DNA from: Planctomycetota bacterium
Lineage (GTDB): Bacteria > Planctomycetota > UBA8742 > UBA2392
DNA: 39,759 nt
Direction: 5' to 3'
NCBI GenBank assembly: GCA_020847415.1
Contig: JADLBZ010000289.1
Coordinates: 1 to 39,759, forward strand
The translations under genes and the position numbers were made by a program. This document shows positions 18,028 to 25,531 of the stretch, piece after piece; position 1 is the stretch's first letter; each line of letters begins with the position of its first letter. Below the pieces are notes generated by a model. That model saw only the letters and a list, made by a program, of their open reading frames with translations, was not told where the DNA came from and did no database searches.

Positions 18028-19263
18028 ATGAGTGAAGGCCACGAAGTTCATCACGACGAGCCCTCCACGTTTACCGCGCCCGCCCCGGTGAAGAGCCTCG
18101 CCATCGGCCTGATGGCCCTGGGCGGCGTAGGCTTCGGCCTGTCCTGGATCGGCGGCGCCAACATGGCCTGGTCCGGCTGGCTGATCGGCTCCTGGATTGC
18201 CCTGGGCTTTGCCCTCTTCGGCATCTTCTTCATCGCATCCACCTCGCTGGCCAACGGCGCGTGGCCGGCGGTTCTGAAGCGCGTGCCGGAAGCGATGACC
18301 CGTTACTTCCCGGTGGCGGCGCTGACGATCGGCGGCGTGGCCATCGGCCTGTTGACCAGCCACCTGTACGAGTGGACCCACCCCGAGCTGCAGGAAGGCG
18401 AGCATCGCCACCAGGTGGATGGCAAGAGCGCCTGGCTGAACACGCCCTGGTGGCTGATCCGCACGGTCATCTACTTCGCGATCTGGATCGGCTTCTCGTG
18501 GATGATTGTGGGCCTTTCGCGCAAGCAGGACGCCGACGGCAACGTGAAGCACACCTTCACGACCAAGAAGCTCTCGGCGGTTTTCTGTTTCTTCTTTGCG
18601 CTCACGGTCTCCGCCGCCAGCATTGACTACATCAAGTCCATCGAGCCGGTCTGGTTCAGCACCATGTTCGGTCCCTACCAGTTTGCGGGCATCTTTGAGA
18701 GCGGCTGGGCCATGCTGGCCATCCTGCTGATCCTGCTGCGCAAGAACGGCTACCTGAAGAACGTGGTTAACGAGAACCACTTCCACAACCTGGGCCAGTG
18801 GCTGGTGGCCAGCAGCACGTTCTGGGCTTATCTGTGGTTCTGCCAGTTCATGCTGATCTGGTACTCGAACATCCCGGAAGAAACTCAGCACTACTTTGCG
18901 CGGTGGGAGGGCCCCTGGTTCTGGGTCACCTTCGTGGTGAACCCGATCCTGAACTGGGTGATCCCGTTCCTGGTGCTGCTGCCTCGCTCCAACAAGCGCA
19001 ACATCCGGCTGGTGGGCATTGTCTCCGTGATCGTGCTGATCGGCCGCTTTGTGGACCTGTGGCAGTTCGTGCTGCCGCGTCCTCATGCGGGCCACGACGG
19101 CCCGGTGGCGCACTACCTGCCGCTGGAGTCCTTCGGTCTGGTGTTTGTCGCGGCCGGTTTTGTGGGCGCGTTCATCTTTGTCGTGATGAAGGCCCTGGAG
19201 AAGGCGCCCCTGCTGGCCAAGAAGGACCCCTTCTACGAGGAAAGCCTGCACCATCACCTGTAA
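18028..19263 (+). CDS. actF: Alternative complex III subunit ActF, NrfD-like membrane protein
   Basis: The 411-residue membrane protein has about ten helices and an overall pattern like ActC/NrfD but shorter loops. Family-typical segments include SIDYIKSIEPVWFSTMFG, the long WLVASSTFWAYLWFCQF helix and WYSNIPEET followed by WVTFVVNPILNW. The N-terminus is His/Glu-rich and the C-terminus ends in HHHL. ActF is the second large membrane subunit of the complex, paired with ActC and probably involved in proton translocation. It is the last gene of the operon: a strong intrinsic terminator follows 19 bp after the stop. No cytochrome oxidase genes follow, although they often do in other genomes. Confidence 0.94.
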   Translation: MSEGHEVHHDEPSTFTAPAPVKSLAIGLMALGGVGFGLSWIGGANMAWSGWLIGSWIALGFALFGIFFIASTSLANGAWPAVLKRVPEAMTRYFPVAALTIGGVAIGLLTSHLYEWTHPELQEGEHRHQVDGKSAWLNTPWWLIRTVIYFAIWIGFSWMIVGLSRKQDADGNVKHTFTTKKLSAVFCFFFALTVSAASIDYIKSIEPVWFSTMFGPYQFAGIFESGWAMLAILLILLRKNGYLKNVVNENHFHNLGQWLVASSTFWAYLWFCQFMLIWYSNIPEETQHYFARWEGPWFWVTFVVNPILNWVIPFLVLLPRSNKRNIRLVGIVSVIVLIGRFVDLWQFVLPRPHAGHDGPVAHYLPLESFGLVFVAAGFVGAFIFVVMKALEKAPLLAKKDPFYEESLHHHL

Positions 19264-19282
19264 CCCAGGTGCGACAGTACTC

Positions 19283-19308
19283 AAGGGGCGGCGGTTGCCG
19301 CCCCTTTT
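19283..19308 (+). terminator. Rho-independent terminator of the act operon
   Basis: Stem aaggggcggc/gccgcccctt (10 bp, perfect) with loop ggtt, followed by TTTTGCTTGTT. It lies 19 bp after the actF stop and ends the respiratory operon. Confidence 0.9.
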
Positions 19309-19326
19309 GCTTGTTCCGACAACTGG

Positions 19327-19354
19327 TTGAACACGGGCGCGGACTGCTTACAAT
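19327..19354 (+). promoter_or_regulatory. Sigma70-like promoter upstream of the HNH gene
   Basis: TTGAAC (19327-19332), 16-bp spacer, TACAAT (19349-19354). It lies just after the act terminator and points at the HNH gene, leaving a leader of about 165 nt before its ATG. Confidence 0.6.
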
Positions 19355-19360
19355 ACCGCT

Positions 19361-19513
19361 CCATGGAGTGTGTCAGGAAGACCGCCTACTCAGAGCATAT
19401 AGGGACCCGGGAGGGGCTCTCGGTGCTCATGGCTGTGCAGGCCAGGAGGGTCAATCCTGCAGGCAAGCGGGCTGTTGCGTGACGACCGGGAATATTCCCG
19501 GTCGCGCTGTTTT
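19361..19513 (+). ncRNA. Possible small RNA or attenuated leader upstream of the HNH gene
   Basis: Between a good promoter and the HNH start lies about 165 bp with no gene. It ends in a perfect 9-bp hairpin cgaccggga-atat-tcccggtcg (19483-19504) followed by CGCTGTTTT, which looks like an intrinsic terminator or attenuator. Inside are further dyads, for example GAGCA/TGCTC and TGCAGG/CCTGCA. It matches no RNA family I recognise; I compared it by eye with SRP RNA, 6S RNA and GEMM riboswitches and saw no match. It could be an independent RNA of about 150 nt or a regulatory leader. Confidence 0.3.
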
Positions 19514-19525
19514 CAGGAAACGAGC

Positions 19526-20104
19526 ATGCTGGACAACTCGGTTCTCGTGCTGAACAAGTCGTGGACGCCCATCGCCATCACCACGGTGAAGCGCAGCTTC
19601 AGCCTGGTGTTCCAGGACCACGCCCTGATTGTGCACCCGCACACCTACGAGATGCACAACTTCGAAAGCTGGCTGCTGGATAACTCTCGTGCTGTGGCGG
19701 AACTGGCCGACCATCCCGGGTGGCTGCGCACAGCCAGCCTGCTGATCCGCGTGCCCGAGGTGATTGTGCTGGGGCGCTACAATGGCGTCCCGCGGCGTGA
19801 GCTGGTGTTTTCGCGGCGCAATATCTACCGGCGCGACACATTTGAGTGCCAGTATTGCGGCTGCCGCCCGGGCCTGAAGCACCTCTCGATTGACCACGTA
19901 ACGCCCATCAGCCGCGGCGGCCTGACCAGTTGGGAGAACTGCGTTGTCGCCTGCATCCGCTGCAATACGCGCAAGGGAAACCGCACCCCCGACGAAGCCT
20001 CGATGCCCCTGCGCAGCCGGCCCGGCAAGCCAAACTGGAGTGATGGCGTGGGTTATGGCGAACGCGTGCCGGAAAGCTGGGCGCGGTTCGTGAAGGCAAG
20101 CTGA
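19526..20104 (+). CDS. HNH endonuclease family protein
   Basis: The 192-residue protein starts MLDNSVLVLNKSWTPI, typical of a widespread bacterial HNH family. The ATG has AGGA about eight bases upstream. The C-terminal half holds the nuclease: CQYC (Cys108, Cys111), LSIDHVTPISRGG with catalytic His124, the WENCVVAC segment and CIRC (Cys144, Cys147), so a four-Cys zinc site frames the beta-beta-alpha metal motif. The cellular role of this family is not settled. It is commonly found as a single chromosomal gene rather than in a restriction operon, and none is seen here. Confidence 0.9.
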   Translation: MLDNSVLVLNKSWTPIAITTVKRSFSLVFQDHALIVHPHTYEMHNFESWLLDNSRAVAELADHPGWLRTASLLIRVPEVIVLGRYNGVPRRELVFSRRNIYRRDTFECQYCGCRPGLKHLSIDHVTPISRGGLTSWENCVVACIRCNTRKGNRTPDEASMPLRSRPGKPNWSDGVGYGERVPESWARFVKAS

Positions 20105-20126
20105 GGCCATTCGGCCCGCCCGCCCA

Positions 20127-20168
20127 AAAACTTTAGTGTATTTTTCTGTTTTTGAGGTATTATTCGTC
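20127..20168 (+). promoter_or_regulatory. AT-rich promoter region of flhF
   Basis: A short AT-rich island in otherwise GC-rich sequence lies just before flhF and contains TATTAT (20158-20163) as a possible -10. No clear -35 lies 16-18 bp upstream, so the promoter class is uncertain. Confidence 0.35.
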
Positions 20169-20193
20169 TCGGTGGCGTGCTTAGGCGTAGCCG

Positions 20194-21381
20194 ATGGGTG
20201 TGAAAACTTTTACCGCCGCAACCTGGGAAGACGCGCTGGCAGCCGTCAAGCGCGAGCTTGGCGAGAGCGCCGTCATCCTATCCTCGACCAGCGTTCCCGA
20301 CAAAGAGCAGGGCGGCAAGGTCAGCATCACGGCCACCAACGATGCCGACGAAGTGGCCAAGGCGGGCGGGCGCACCAGCCTTGGGCGCCTGGAAGAGCGC
20401 ACCCGCGCCGGCTATGCCCGGCTGGTGCAGCGGGCCTATGCATTGGGGGCAGATCGCGCGCCCGAGCCCGCGCGTCCCGGCCAACCCGCCAACCCCGAGA
20501 ACCTTCGTCGCGACGTGGACGAGCTGAAAGAGCTGGTGCGGCGCCTGGCGGAACGCACTGAGGCCGGCGCCGTCGCGGACTACCCCGATACCGTGAAGGC
20601 TGTGTGGCGGCGGCTGGAGGCCGCTGACGTCGCGCCGGAACTGGCCCGACGCTTCTGCAACGACGTGCTGCGCAACCTCTCAGGCTCGCAGCTCGAACAC
20701 GAAGAGACGGTGCTGCAGGCGGCCCTGCAGACACTGGCGGGCGCCATCCAGGTGGCGGGGCCGGTGACGCTGTCGGCCGGGCGCACCCGCACCGTGGCGT
20801 TCGTGGGGCCCACCGGCGTGGGCAAGACCACCACACTTTCCAAGCTGGCGGCCAACTTCAAGCTGCGCGACCGCGCCACGGTGGGCTTCATCACCGTGGA
20901 CACGTACCGGCTGGGAGCCACCGAGCAGCTCAAGACCCTGGCGGGCATCCTGGAAGTGCCCGTGCGCATCGTGATGACGCCGGGGGAGATTCGCAGCGCC
21001 ATGGCAGAGCTGCGCGATCGCGACATCGTGTTCATTGACACCGCCGGGCGTTCGCCCCGCGACCAGCTTCGCATCAACGAACTGCGTGCGTTCCTCGATG
21101 CCGCCCAGCCCGACGAGACCCACCTGGTGGTCTCCGCCACCACGCACCCCCGCCACTTGGACAGTCTGCTGGAGCGCTTCGGCGGCGAGGCTATTCACAA
21201 GCTGGTCTTGACCAAGCTGGACGAGGCGGCCAGCTACGGCCCGGCCCTGGACGTGATCCTGGGCGCGGGCAAGCCGCTTTCTTACATCACCACAGGCCAG
21301 GACATCCCCGACGACATCGAGGTGGCCGACCGCATGCGTATTGCGCGGTTGATGCTGGGGCTGGACGAGCTGACGCGCTGA
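20194..21381 (+). CDS. flhF: Flagellar biosynthesis GTPase FlhF
   Basis: This 395-residue SRP-type GTPase has an N-terminal basic segment starting MGVKTFTAATWEDALAAVK, a variable linker (about 60-110), an NG-type helical N domain (about 125-195) and a GTPase G domain. Motifs seen: P-loop GPTGVGKT at 205-212, DTYRLGATEQL, DTAGRSPRD and TKLDE. FlhF normally places the flagellum at the pole and helps recruit FliF, usually with FlhG. No flhA, flhG or fliA flanks it here, which is unusual; the rest of the flagellar genes may be elsewhere, or this may be a lone copy. The start ATG is family-consistent but has a weak ribosome site. Confidence 0.92.
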   Translation: MGVKTFTAATWEDALAAVKRELGESAVILSSTSVPDKEQGGKVSITATNDADEVAKAGGRTSLGRLEERTRAGYARLVQRAYALGADRAPEPARPGQPANPENLRRDVDELKELVRRLAERTEAGAVADYPDTVKAVWRRLEAADVAPELARRFCNDVLRNLSGSQLEHEETVLQAALQTLAGAIQVAGPVTLSAGRTRTVAFVGPTGVGKTTTLSKLAANFKLRDRATVGFITVDTYRLGATEQLKTLAGILEVPVRIVMTPGEIRSAMAELRDRDIVFIDTAGRSPRDQLRINELRAFLDAAQPDETHLVVSATTHPRHLDSLLERFGGEAIHKLVLTKLDEAASYGPALDVILGAGKPLSYITTGQDIPDDIEVADRMRIARLMLGLDELTR

Positions 21382-21441
21382 CCGATCAGTGGTTCATGGC
21401 GATTGAATTGGGGGGTGGCTTCATCCATCGCCTGCGGTCGC

Positions 21442-21507
21442 TTCCGCGACAGCGAGCGGCAGAAACCCGCAGGGCGCGTGTCGCGAGCCCCCGTCGCGGC
21501 CTGACGC
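21442..21507 (+). repeat. Family A structured repeat, copy 1
   Basis: One of three 66-bp copies that align without gaps (others at 27654-27719 and 30668-30733). It starts ttccgcgacagcgagcg and ends gcggcctgacgc. CGCGACA near the 5' end can pair with TGTCGCG in the middle, or CCGCGAC with GTCGCGG near the 3' end, with a small CCC/GGG hairpin inside. It lies 60 bp after the flhF stop, in the same orientation as flhF. Confidence 0.85.
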
Positions 21508-21554
21508 GGATGCGGGACGGAACGGACACCCATGAATCCAATGTGGATGCAACA

Positions 21555-21703
21555 CTAGCAGGCCGTTGAAGAAGTCGCCTTTGCCGCCTTCCTCAACGGA
21601 AAGCAACTGCCCGGCTCGCGGCGTGAAGCCGCTCGCCGACCGGCCCGTGCAGCCGCGCGGGCCGGGCAGGGCGCTGAAACAGACTATTTCAACGGCCTGC
21701 TAG
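21555..21703 (-). repeat. Family B structured repeat element with terminal inverted repeats, copy 1
   Basis: This 149-bp element has perfect 16-bp ends: ctagcaggccgttgaa and its inverted copy ttcaacggcctgctag. Read on the minus strand it starts at the TAG stop of the UAP1-like gene (21702-21700) and is about 85% identical by eye to copy 2 at 30465-30614. Internal dyads give two end hairpins and a central GC-rich hairpin. It lies between the convergent flhF and UAP1-like genes. No coding sequence or transposase is inside. Confidence 0.85.
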
Positions 21704-23139
21704 ATTAGGCCTGCCAGCGATTCCGGCGTGACCAGCAGCGGGGCGTTCAGGTCCCAGCGGCGTGCCGCCGGGCTGCGGGCGATGATCTCCATCAGGTCGC
21801 GGGCATTCTCTGCCACCAGTGGGTCAACTTCGATGGCGGGCGGCATTTTGCCCAGCGCAAGCTCCACGGCGCGGCCCCAGTAGGCATGGTAGGCGGCGCG
21901 GAAGCCGTCGGGGCCGAAGGGGCCGTCGGCGTTCTTGAGGGGCAGGAACTGCTCGTCGCGGGGCACTTCCAGGGCCGCCACCTTGCCGGCCAGCGGGATG
22001 GCGTCAAACACGAAGCGCTCGAACTTCCAGGCGTTGGGGCCGGCGGGCTCAACGGCGATCCCGTCTGGCGACAAGAAGGGCACCTTCTTGTGGGCCGCGT
22101 GCAGGGGCAGGTCCACGCCGGTGTCGGCCAGGCGATTCAAGAAGTCCACACTGAAGGCGTGAACGGCGATGCTGCCCGCGCGATAGAGAAGGCCACCGTC
22201 CTGGGCGCGCAAGGCGGCCTGCTCGGCGCTGAATTCGGTGTACTCGACAATGCCGGGCCTCCCGTCATCCAGGCAGAAGATGCCCACCTTCTCGGCGGGG
22301 TCGTCCTTGCGCACGACTTTCAGGGAGACTTCTGCGCCTTCGGCCAGGTGCAGGCCCAGAAACGCCGGGTCCGCGGGCGGGATCTGGGCGTTGTCCACCT
22401 GGATGTAGCTGACCACCCGCACGCCGCGGCGGCGCAGGTCAGCCAGCATGCCCTTGACGCGTAAAGCCTGCAGCACGCCCCCGTGCCCGTCCGGGCCCAG
22501 GAACAGCCGGTCCTTGTCCTCCATCACCAGCTTGCCGGCTGCATCCAGGGCCGGCATCTCGCCCTGGGCAAAGAACTGCACCTGCTCGGCGGGCAACCCG
22601 AAGTACTCGTGCGTCGCCCAGAACTCTCGCGTCTCGGCCTCGTTCTGGTTGCTGACCATCACGTACAGGGGCGGAGTACAGCCGTACTCGCGGCTGACAC
22701 GCAGCAGCTTGCGGGCAAAGACCTCAAACAGGGTGCGGCGAGTGAGGGGCAGCAGGGGATAGCAGCCTTTGGGGGCGGGAAAGCCCAGGCGAGTGCCCTG
22801 GCCGCCCGCCACCAGCAGGCAGGCGACCTGGCCGCGCCGCAGGGCCTGCTCGCCCAAGGGAGCCACGGCCCGGGCGCCATCGGCGGCAAGGTAGGGGAAC
22901 TCCCGCGAGGCCAGCTCAAAGACCGGCGCCGGCGAAAGCACGCGCGGCTTGCCCTGCCCCAGGGCGGCGATGGCCGCCTGCATCTCGGGAAGGCGTGCAA
23001 GGTCCACCAGGGCCAGCTGGCGCAGCAGGCGGCGGCGGGCGCGCTCGGAAAGCTCGGGCCACCAGGCCAGCACGTGTTCCTGACCGGCGGCGCGCAGGGC
23101 CGACTGCGTGGTGGCGAAGTCCAGGGCAGGCTCACTCAT
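21700..23139 (-). CDS. UTP-dependent sugar-1-phosphate uridylyltransferase, UAP1-like (UDPGP family)
   Basis: The 479-residue protein belongs to the eukaryote-type UDPGP family. It has the nucleotide-binding loop LVAGGQGTRLGFPAPKG, the substrate-region motifs QVDNAQIPPADPAFLG and GHGGVLQAL, and NAWKFERFVFDAIPLA, which is close to UDP-N-acetylhexosamine pyrophosphorylase (UAP1/AGX1). It should form UDP-GlcNAc or a related UDP-sugar plus pyrophosphate from UTP and sugar-1-phosphate. The sugar preference cannot be told from sequence alone. The stop codon lies inside the terminal repeat of the family B element. The gene is 102 bp downstream of the proline-rich membrane protein gene with a hairpin between, so co-transcription is uncertain. 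Confidence 0.88.
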   Translation of the reverse strand: MSEPALDFATTQSALRAAGQEHVLAWWPELSERARRRLLRQLALVDLARLPEMQAAIAALGQGKPRVLSPAPVFELASREFPYLAADGARAVAPLGEQALRRGQVACLLVAGGQGTRLGFPAPKGCYPLLPLTRRTLFEVFARKLLRVSREYGCTPPLYVMVSNQNEAETREFWATHEYFGLPAEQVQFFAQGEMPALDAAGKLVMEDKDRLFLGPDGHGGVLQALRVKGMLADLRRRGVRVVSYIQVDNAQIPPADPAFLGLHLAEGAEVSLKVVRKDDPAEKVGIFCLDDGRPGIVEYTEFSAEQAALRAQDGGLLYRAGSIAVHAFSVDFLNRLADTGVDLPLHAAHKKVPFLSPDGIAVEPAGPNAWKFERFVFDAIPLAGKVAALEVPRDEQFLPLKNADGPFGPDGFRAAYHAYWGRAVELALGKMPPAIEVDPLVAENARDLMEIIARSPAARRWDLNAPLLVTPESLAGLI

Positions 23140-23178
23140 AATGATGCATCCGCGTTAGCGGCGTTTTGCCAAAGCAAG

Positions 23179-23201
23179 GCGGGCCGGACAAGCCGGCCCG
23201 C
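23179..23201 (-). terminator. Hairpin between the membrane protein gene and the UAP1-like gene
   Basis: Perfect 9-bp stem gcgggccgg/ccggcccgc with a 5-base loop, 41 bp after the stop of the gene at 23242. On the minus strand the sequence after it is CTTGCTTTGG, a modest T-rich run. A partial terminator is plausible. Confidence 0.5.
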
Positions 23202-23241
23202 GCTGGACTGCGCACTCTTAACCCCAACTTGGCGGGGCCGG

Positions 23242-25359
23242 CTACTCGTTGGCTGGCGGCGCTTCCTCGTTAGCAGGCGGCACTTCCTCGTTGGCAGGCG
23301 GCGTCGTGTTGTCAGCAGGTGCCGCATTGCCTGCGGGTTCGCCCGTCGGCTGGGTCTTCGCGGGCGCCGGCACGATCTTCTTGTAGATGGTCTCCACGTA
23401 GTCATAGACGGGCTTGGCCTGCGGGTTCTGGCGCAACTGGTCAAGCTGCGGGATCTTGCCGGGCAGCGCCACGGGCAGCACCAGCAGGGCAACCACTACC
23501 AGCAACAGCAGCACAAACAGCAGCAGGACACGCGAGCTCTTCTTCTTGGGTTTCTCCTCACCGGCAGCAAAAGGCTCGTTGCTGACCACGGGCTTTTCCT
23601 TGGCGCTGAGCTGCTTCTTGGGCAGCTCGGGCTTGCCGGCCTTGCCGGGCAGCTTGCCCGTCTTGCCGGACTTGCCCGGCGCCGCAGCCACAGGCTCCTC
23701 GGCCGGAATCTCGACTTCCGGCTCGGGCGCCCTGGCCACCTTGCCGGTGCCCTTGCGGCCCGAGGGCGCGGGGGCTTCCTGCGGCAGCTCTTCTTGCGGC
23801 AGTTCCTCGCCCGGCTCCTCCGGAACCGGTTGCGATGGTTGCTTCTTGGACGTGGTGCCGACGCCCCGGCGCAAGGGGTGTACTTCGTCGCCGGTAGCGG
23901 GGCCGGTGGGCAGGTCGTCCATGCGCTTGCCCACGGGCAGGTCCACCTCGCCGAAGTCATCGGCACCCTGGCGTCCCCTGGGGCCGGCCTTGCCAACGGG
24001 CTCGGCGGCTGCGCGACCCATGCCCGGAGGCGGCGGGCTGAAGACCGTCGCGTCCATGTCCGGCTTCTCGTCAAAACCGGGCGATTCCATGGACGGGCTT
24101 TCGCCCCAGTCATCGCCACCCACGGGGGCCGGTTCGGGTTCCGGCTCGGGCTCTGGCGCGCGGGCGGGCGCAGCCGGGCCTCGCGTGCCGCCCAGCTCGG
24201 GCGGGCGCGGGCTGAACATGGTCTTGTCCATGGCGCCGGGCTTGGTGCGGCCGCCGGCTGTAACGCCGGGGGGCGGCGGGCTGAACATGGTCGCGTCCAC
24301 GTTCGCCGAGCTGCCCAGCGGCATGGTGCCGCGCGTGGAGGGTGCGCTGCCCGCTTCCATCTCCTCGGGCGACATCAGGTCGTTGCCGAAGTTGTCAAAG
24401 CTGTCGCCGCCCATGGGCTCAGCCGCCATGGGTTCCGGTTCCGGCATGGGTGCCGGCGCCGCGTACCCGCCGCGGGCCGGGGGCACGGGTGCCGCGTAGC
24501 CGCCACGCGCGGGCGGTTGCGGGGCGCCGTAGCCGCCCCGGGCTGGGGCGGGTGCCGTGCCGTCAAAGCCGGCGCTGATGGTGGGAAGCTCTTCTTCCTC
24601 GGGCGAGGCAATACCCTGGTACTCGGCGCCCAGGCTCTGCAGCTTGGGGCTGGAGTCCATGCGCTCCAGAGACGGTGCGCTGTCGGGCGCGCCAAAAGGC
24701 TCGGGCTCGGGCAAGGGCTCATCGCCAAAACCCATGGGCTGCGGAGCAAGGTCCTGACCGGCAAAGGGGTCCATGGGCGCAAACGGTTCGGGTGCCATTT
24801 CGCCGCCGAAGGGCTCGGGGGCCATGGCGGGCGCCATGGGCTCAGGAGCCATGTCGCCGCCGCCCCCGCCAAAGGGGTCCGCGCCGAATGGGTCGCCGCC
24901 AAAGGGGCTGCCGGCGTCCTGGCCCATGAACGACTGGGCCTCCGCTTCCTGTTTGGCGCGCGCCGCGGCCTTGGCCTTGTCGCGCTCGGCCTTGATGCGC
25001 TGTTGCATGTCCGGCGGCGGCGGCTCAAACACTGTGGCGTCCGGGTTGGCGCCGTGCATGCCGCTGAACTCGGGCACCTCTTCGCCCGCAAAGTTCTGCG
25101 CGCTCACCGGGTGGGCCGGCTGGGCAGGCTTGGTGATCTTTGCTGTCTGCTTCTTGACCACCTTGATGTTCAGGTCCCGGTCCAGTTGCCCCAGCTGGTC
25201 CGGCGTGAGCAGCTTGGATTTCTCCAGGATCATGCGCACGCTGACCTTCTTGCCCTGCGCCTCAAGCTGCCGCTGCTTGGAAAGTACCTGCTGCAGCCGC
25301 TGGGAGGTCAAGAACCCACGCGCCACAGCCTGCTGCCCATATCGAAGGTTGATTGGCAT
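23242..25359 (-). CDS. Proline-rich membrane protein with GspE-N-like domain and four D-x-T-[V/M]-F motifs
   Basis: The 705-residue protein has a small helical N-terminal domain (about 5-70) resembling the N-terminal domain of type II secretion/type IV pilus ATPases, also seen fused to planctomycete kinases. A long low-complexity Pro/Ala/Gly/Glu region follows (about 75-600). One transmembrane helix (about 606-632) and a short Pro/Glu-rich tail with repeated PPANEE units close the protein. Within the disordered part are four copies of a D-[A/K]-T-[V/M]-F-[S/E]-P motif (near 106, 353, 376 and 435) and three ARGGY repeats. The Thr in these motifs may be a Ser/Thr kinase target and FHA ligand; that is inference. 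No enzymatic motif is seen. The 5' leader (25360-25531) carries a 16-bp palindrome at 25399. Confidence 0.82.
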   Translation of the reverse strand: MPINLRYGQQAVARGFLTSQRLQQVLSKQRQLEAQGKKVSVRMILEKSKLLTPDQLGQLDRDLNIKVVKKQTAKITKPAQPAHPVSAQNFAGEEVPEFSGMHGANPDATVFEPPPPDMQQRIKAERDKAKAAARAKQEAEAQSFMGQDAGSPFGGDPFGADPFGGGGGDMAPEPMAPAMAPEPFGGEMAPEPFAPMDPFAGQDLAPQPMGFGDEPLPEPEPFGAPDSAPSLERMDSSPKLQSLGAEYQGIASPEEEELPTISAGFDGTAPAPARGGYGAPQPPARGGYAAPVPPARGGYAAPAPMPEPEPMAAEPMGGDSFDNFGNDLMSPEEMEAGSAPSTRGTMPLGSSANVDATMFSPPPPGVTAGGRTKPGAMDKTMFSPRPPELGGTRGPAAPARAPEPEPEPEPAPVGGDDWGESPSMESPGFDEKPDMDATVFSPPPPGMGRAAAEPVGKAGPRGRQGADDFGEVDLPVGKRMDDLPTGPATGDEVHPLRRGVGTTSKKQPSQPVPEEPGEELPQEELPQEAPAPSGRKGTGKVARAPEPEVEIPAEEPVAAAPGKSGKTGKLPGKAGKPELPKKQLSAKEKPVVSNEPFAAGEEKPKKKSSRVLLLFVLLLLVVVALLVLPVALPGKIPQLDQLRQNPQAKPVYDYVETIYKKIVPAPAKTQPTGEPAGNAAPADNTTPPANEEVPPANEEAPPANE

Positions 25360-25398
25360 TTCGTTGTTCCGCCCTGGGCGTCAAACCGGCACGTCCCC

Positions 25399-25414
25399 GG
25401 GGGCCATGGCCCCC
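25399..25414. repeat. Perfect 16-bp GC-rich palindrome in the leader of the membrane protein gene
   Basis: GGGGGCCATGGCCCCC lies 40 bp upstream of the start codon of the proline-rich membrane protein. In RNA it could form a hairpin only if some central bases open; as DNA it is a dyad. Function unknown. Confidence 0.6.
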
Positions 25415-25531
25415 CAGAGCAAACCCTGCCGGAAGTCAAAACTTCTGTAGGGGCCAAGATATACGACCAAGGCCCCGCCATAAACGGCCAAGTATAGATT
25501 CCGGGAACAGGCCACCAAGGTAAGGGCGGTT

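Noticed and set aside
12950-19284. Minus-strand open frames of 500-800 codons under the act operon
   Set aside because: Antisense shadows of the act genes; composition is low-complexity His/Gly/Val/Arg.
19361-19513. SRP RNA, 6S RNA or c-di-GMP riboswitch
   Set aside because: Compared by eye with the known core motifs; none is present. Kept only as an unclassified candidate RNA.
22483-25497. A very long plus-strand open frame opposite the UAP1-like and membrane-protein genes
   Set aside because: It is antisense to two well-supported genes, rich in Gly/Arg/His low-complexity sequence typical of GC-rich shadow frames, and has no family motif.
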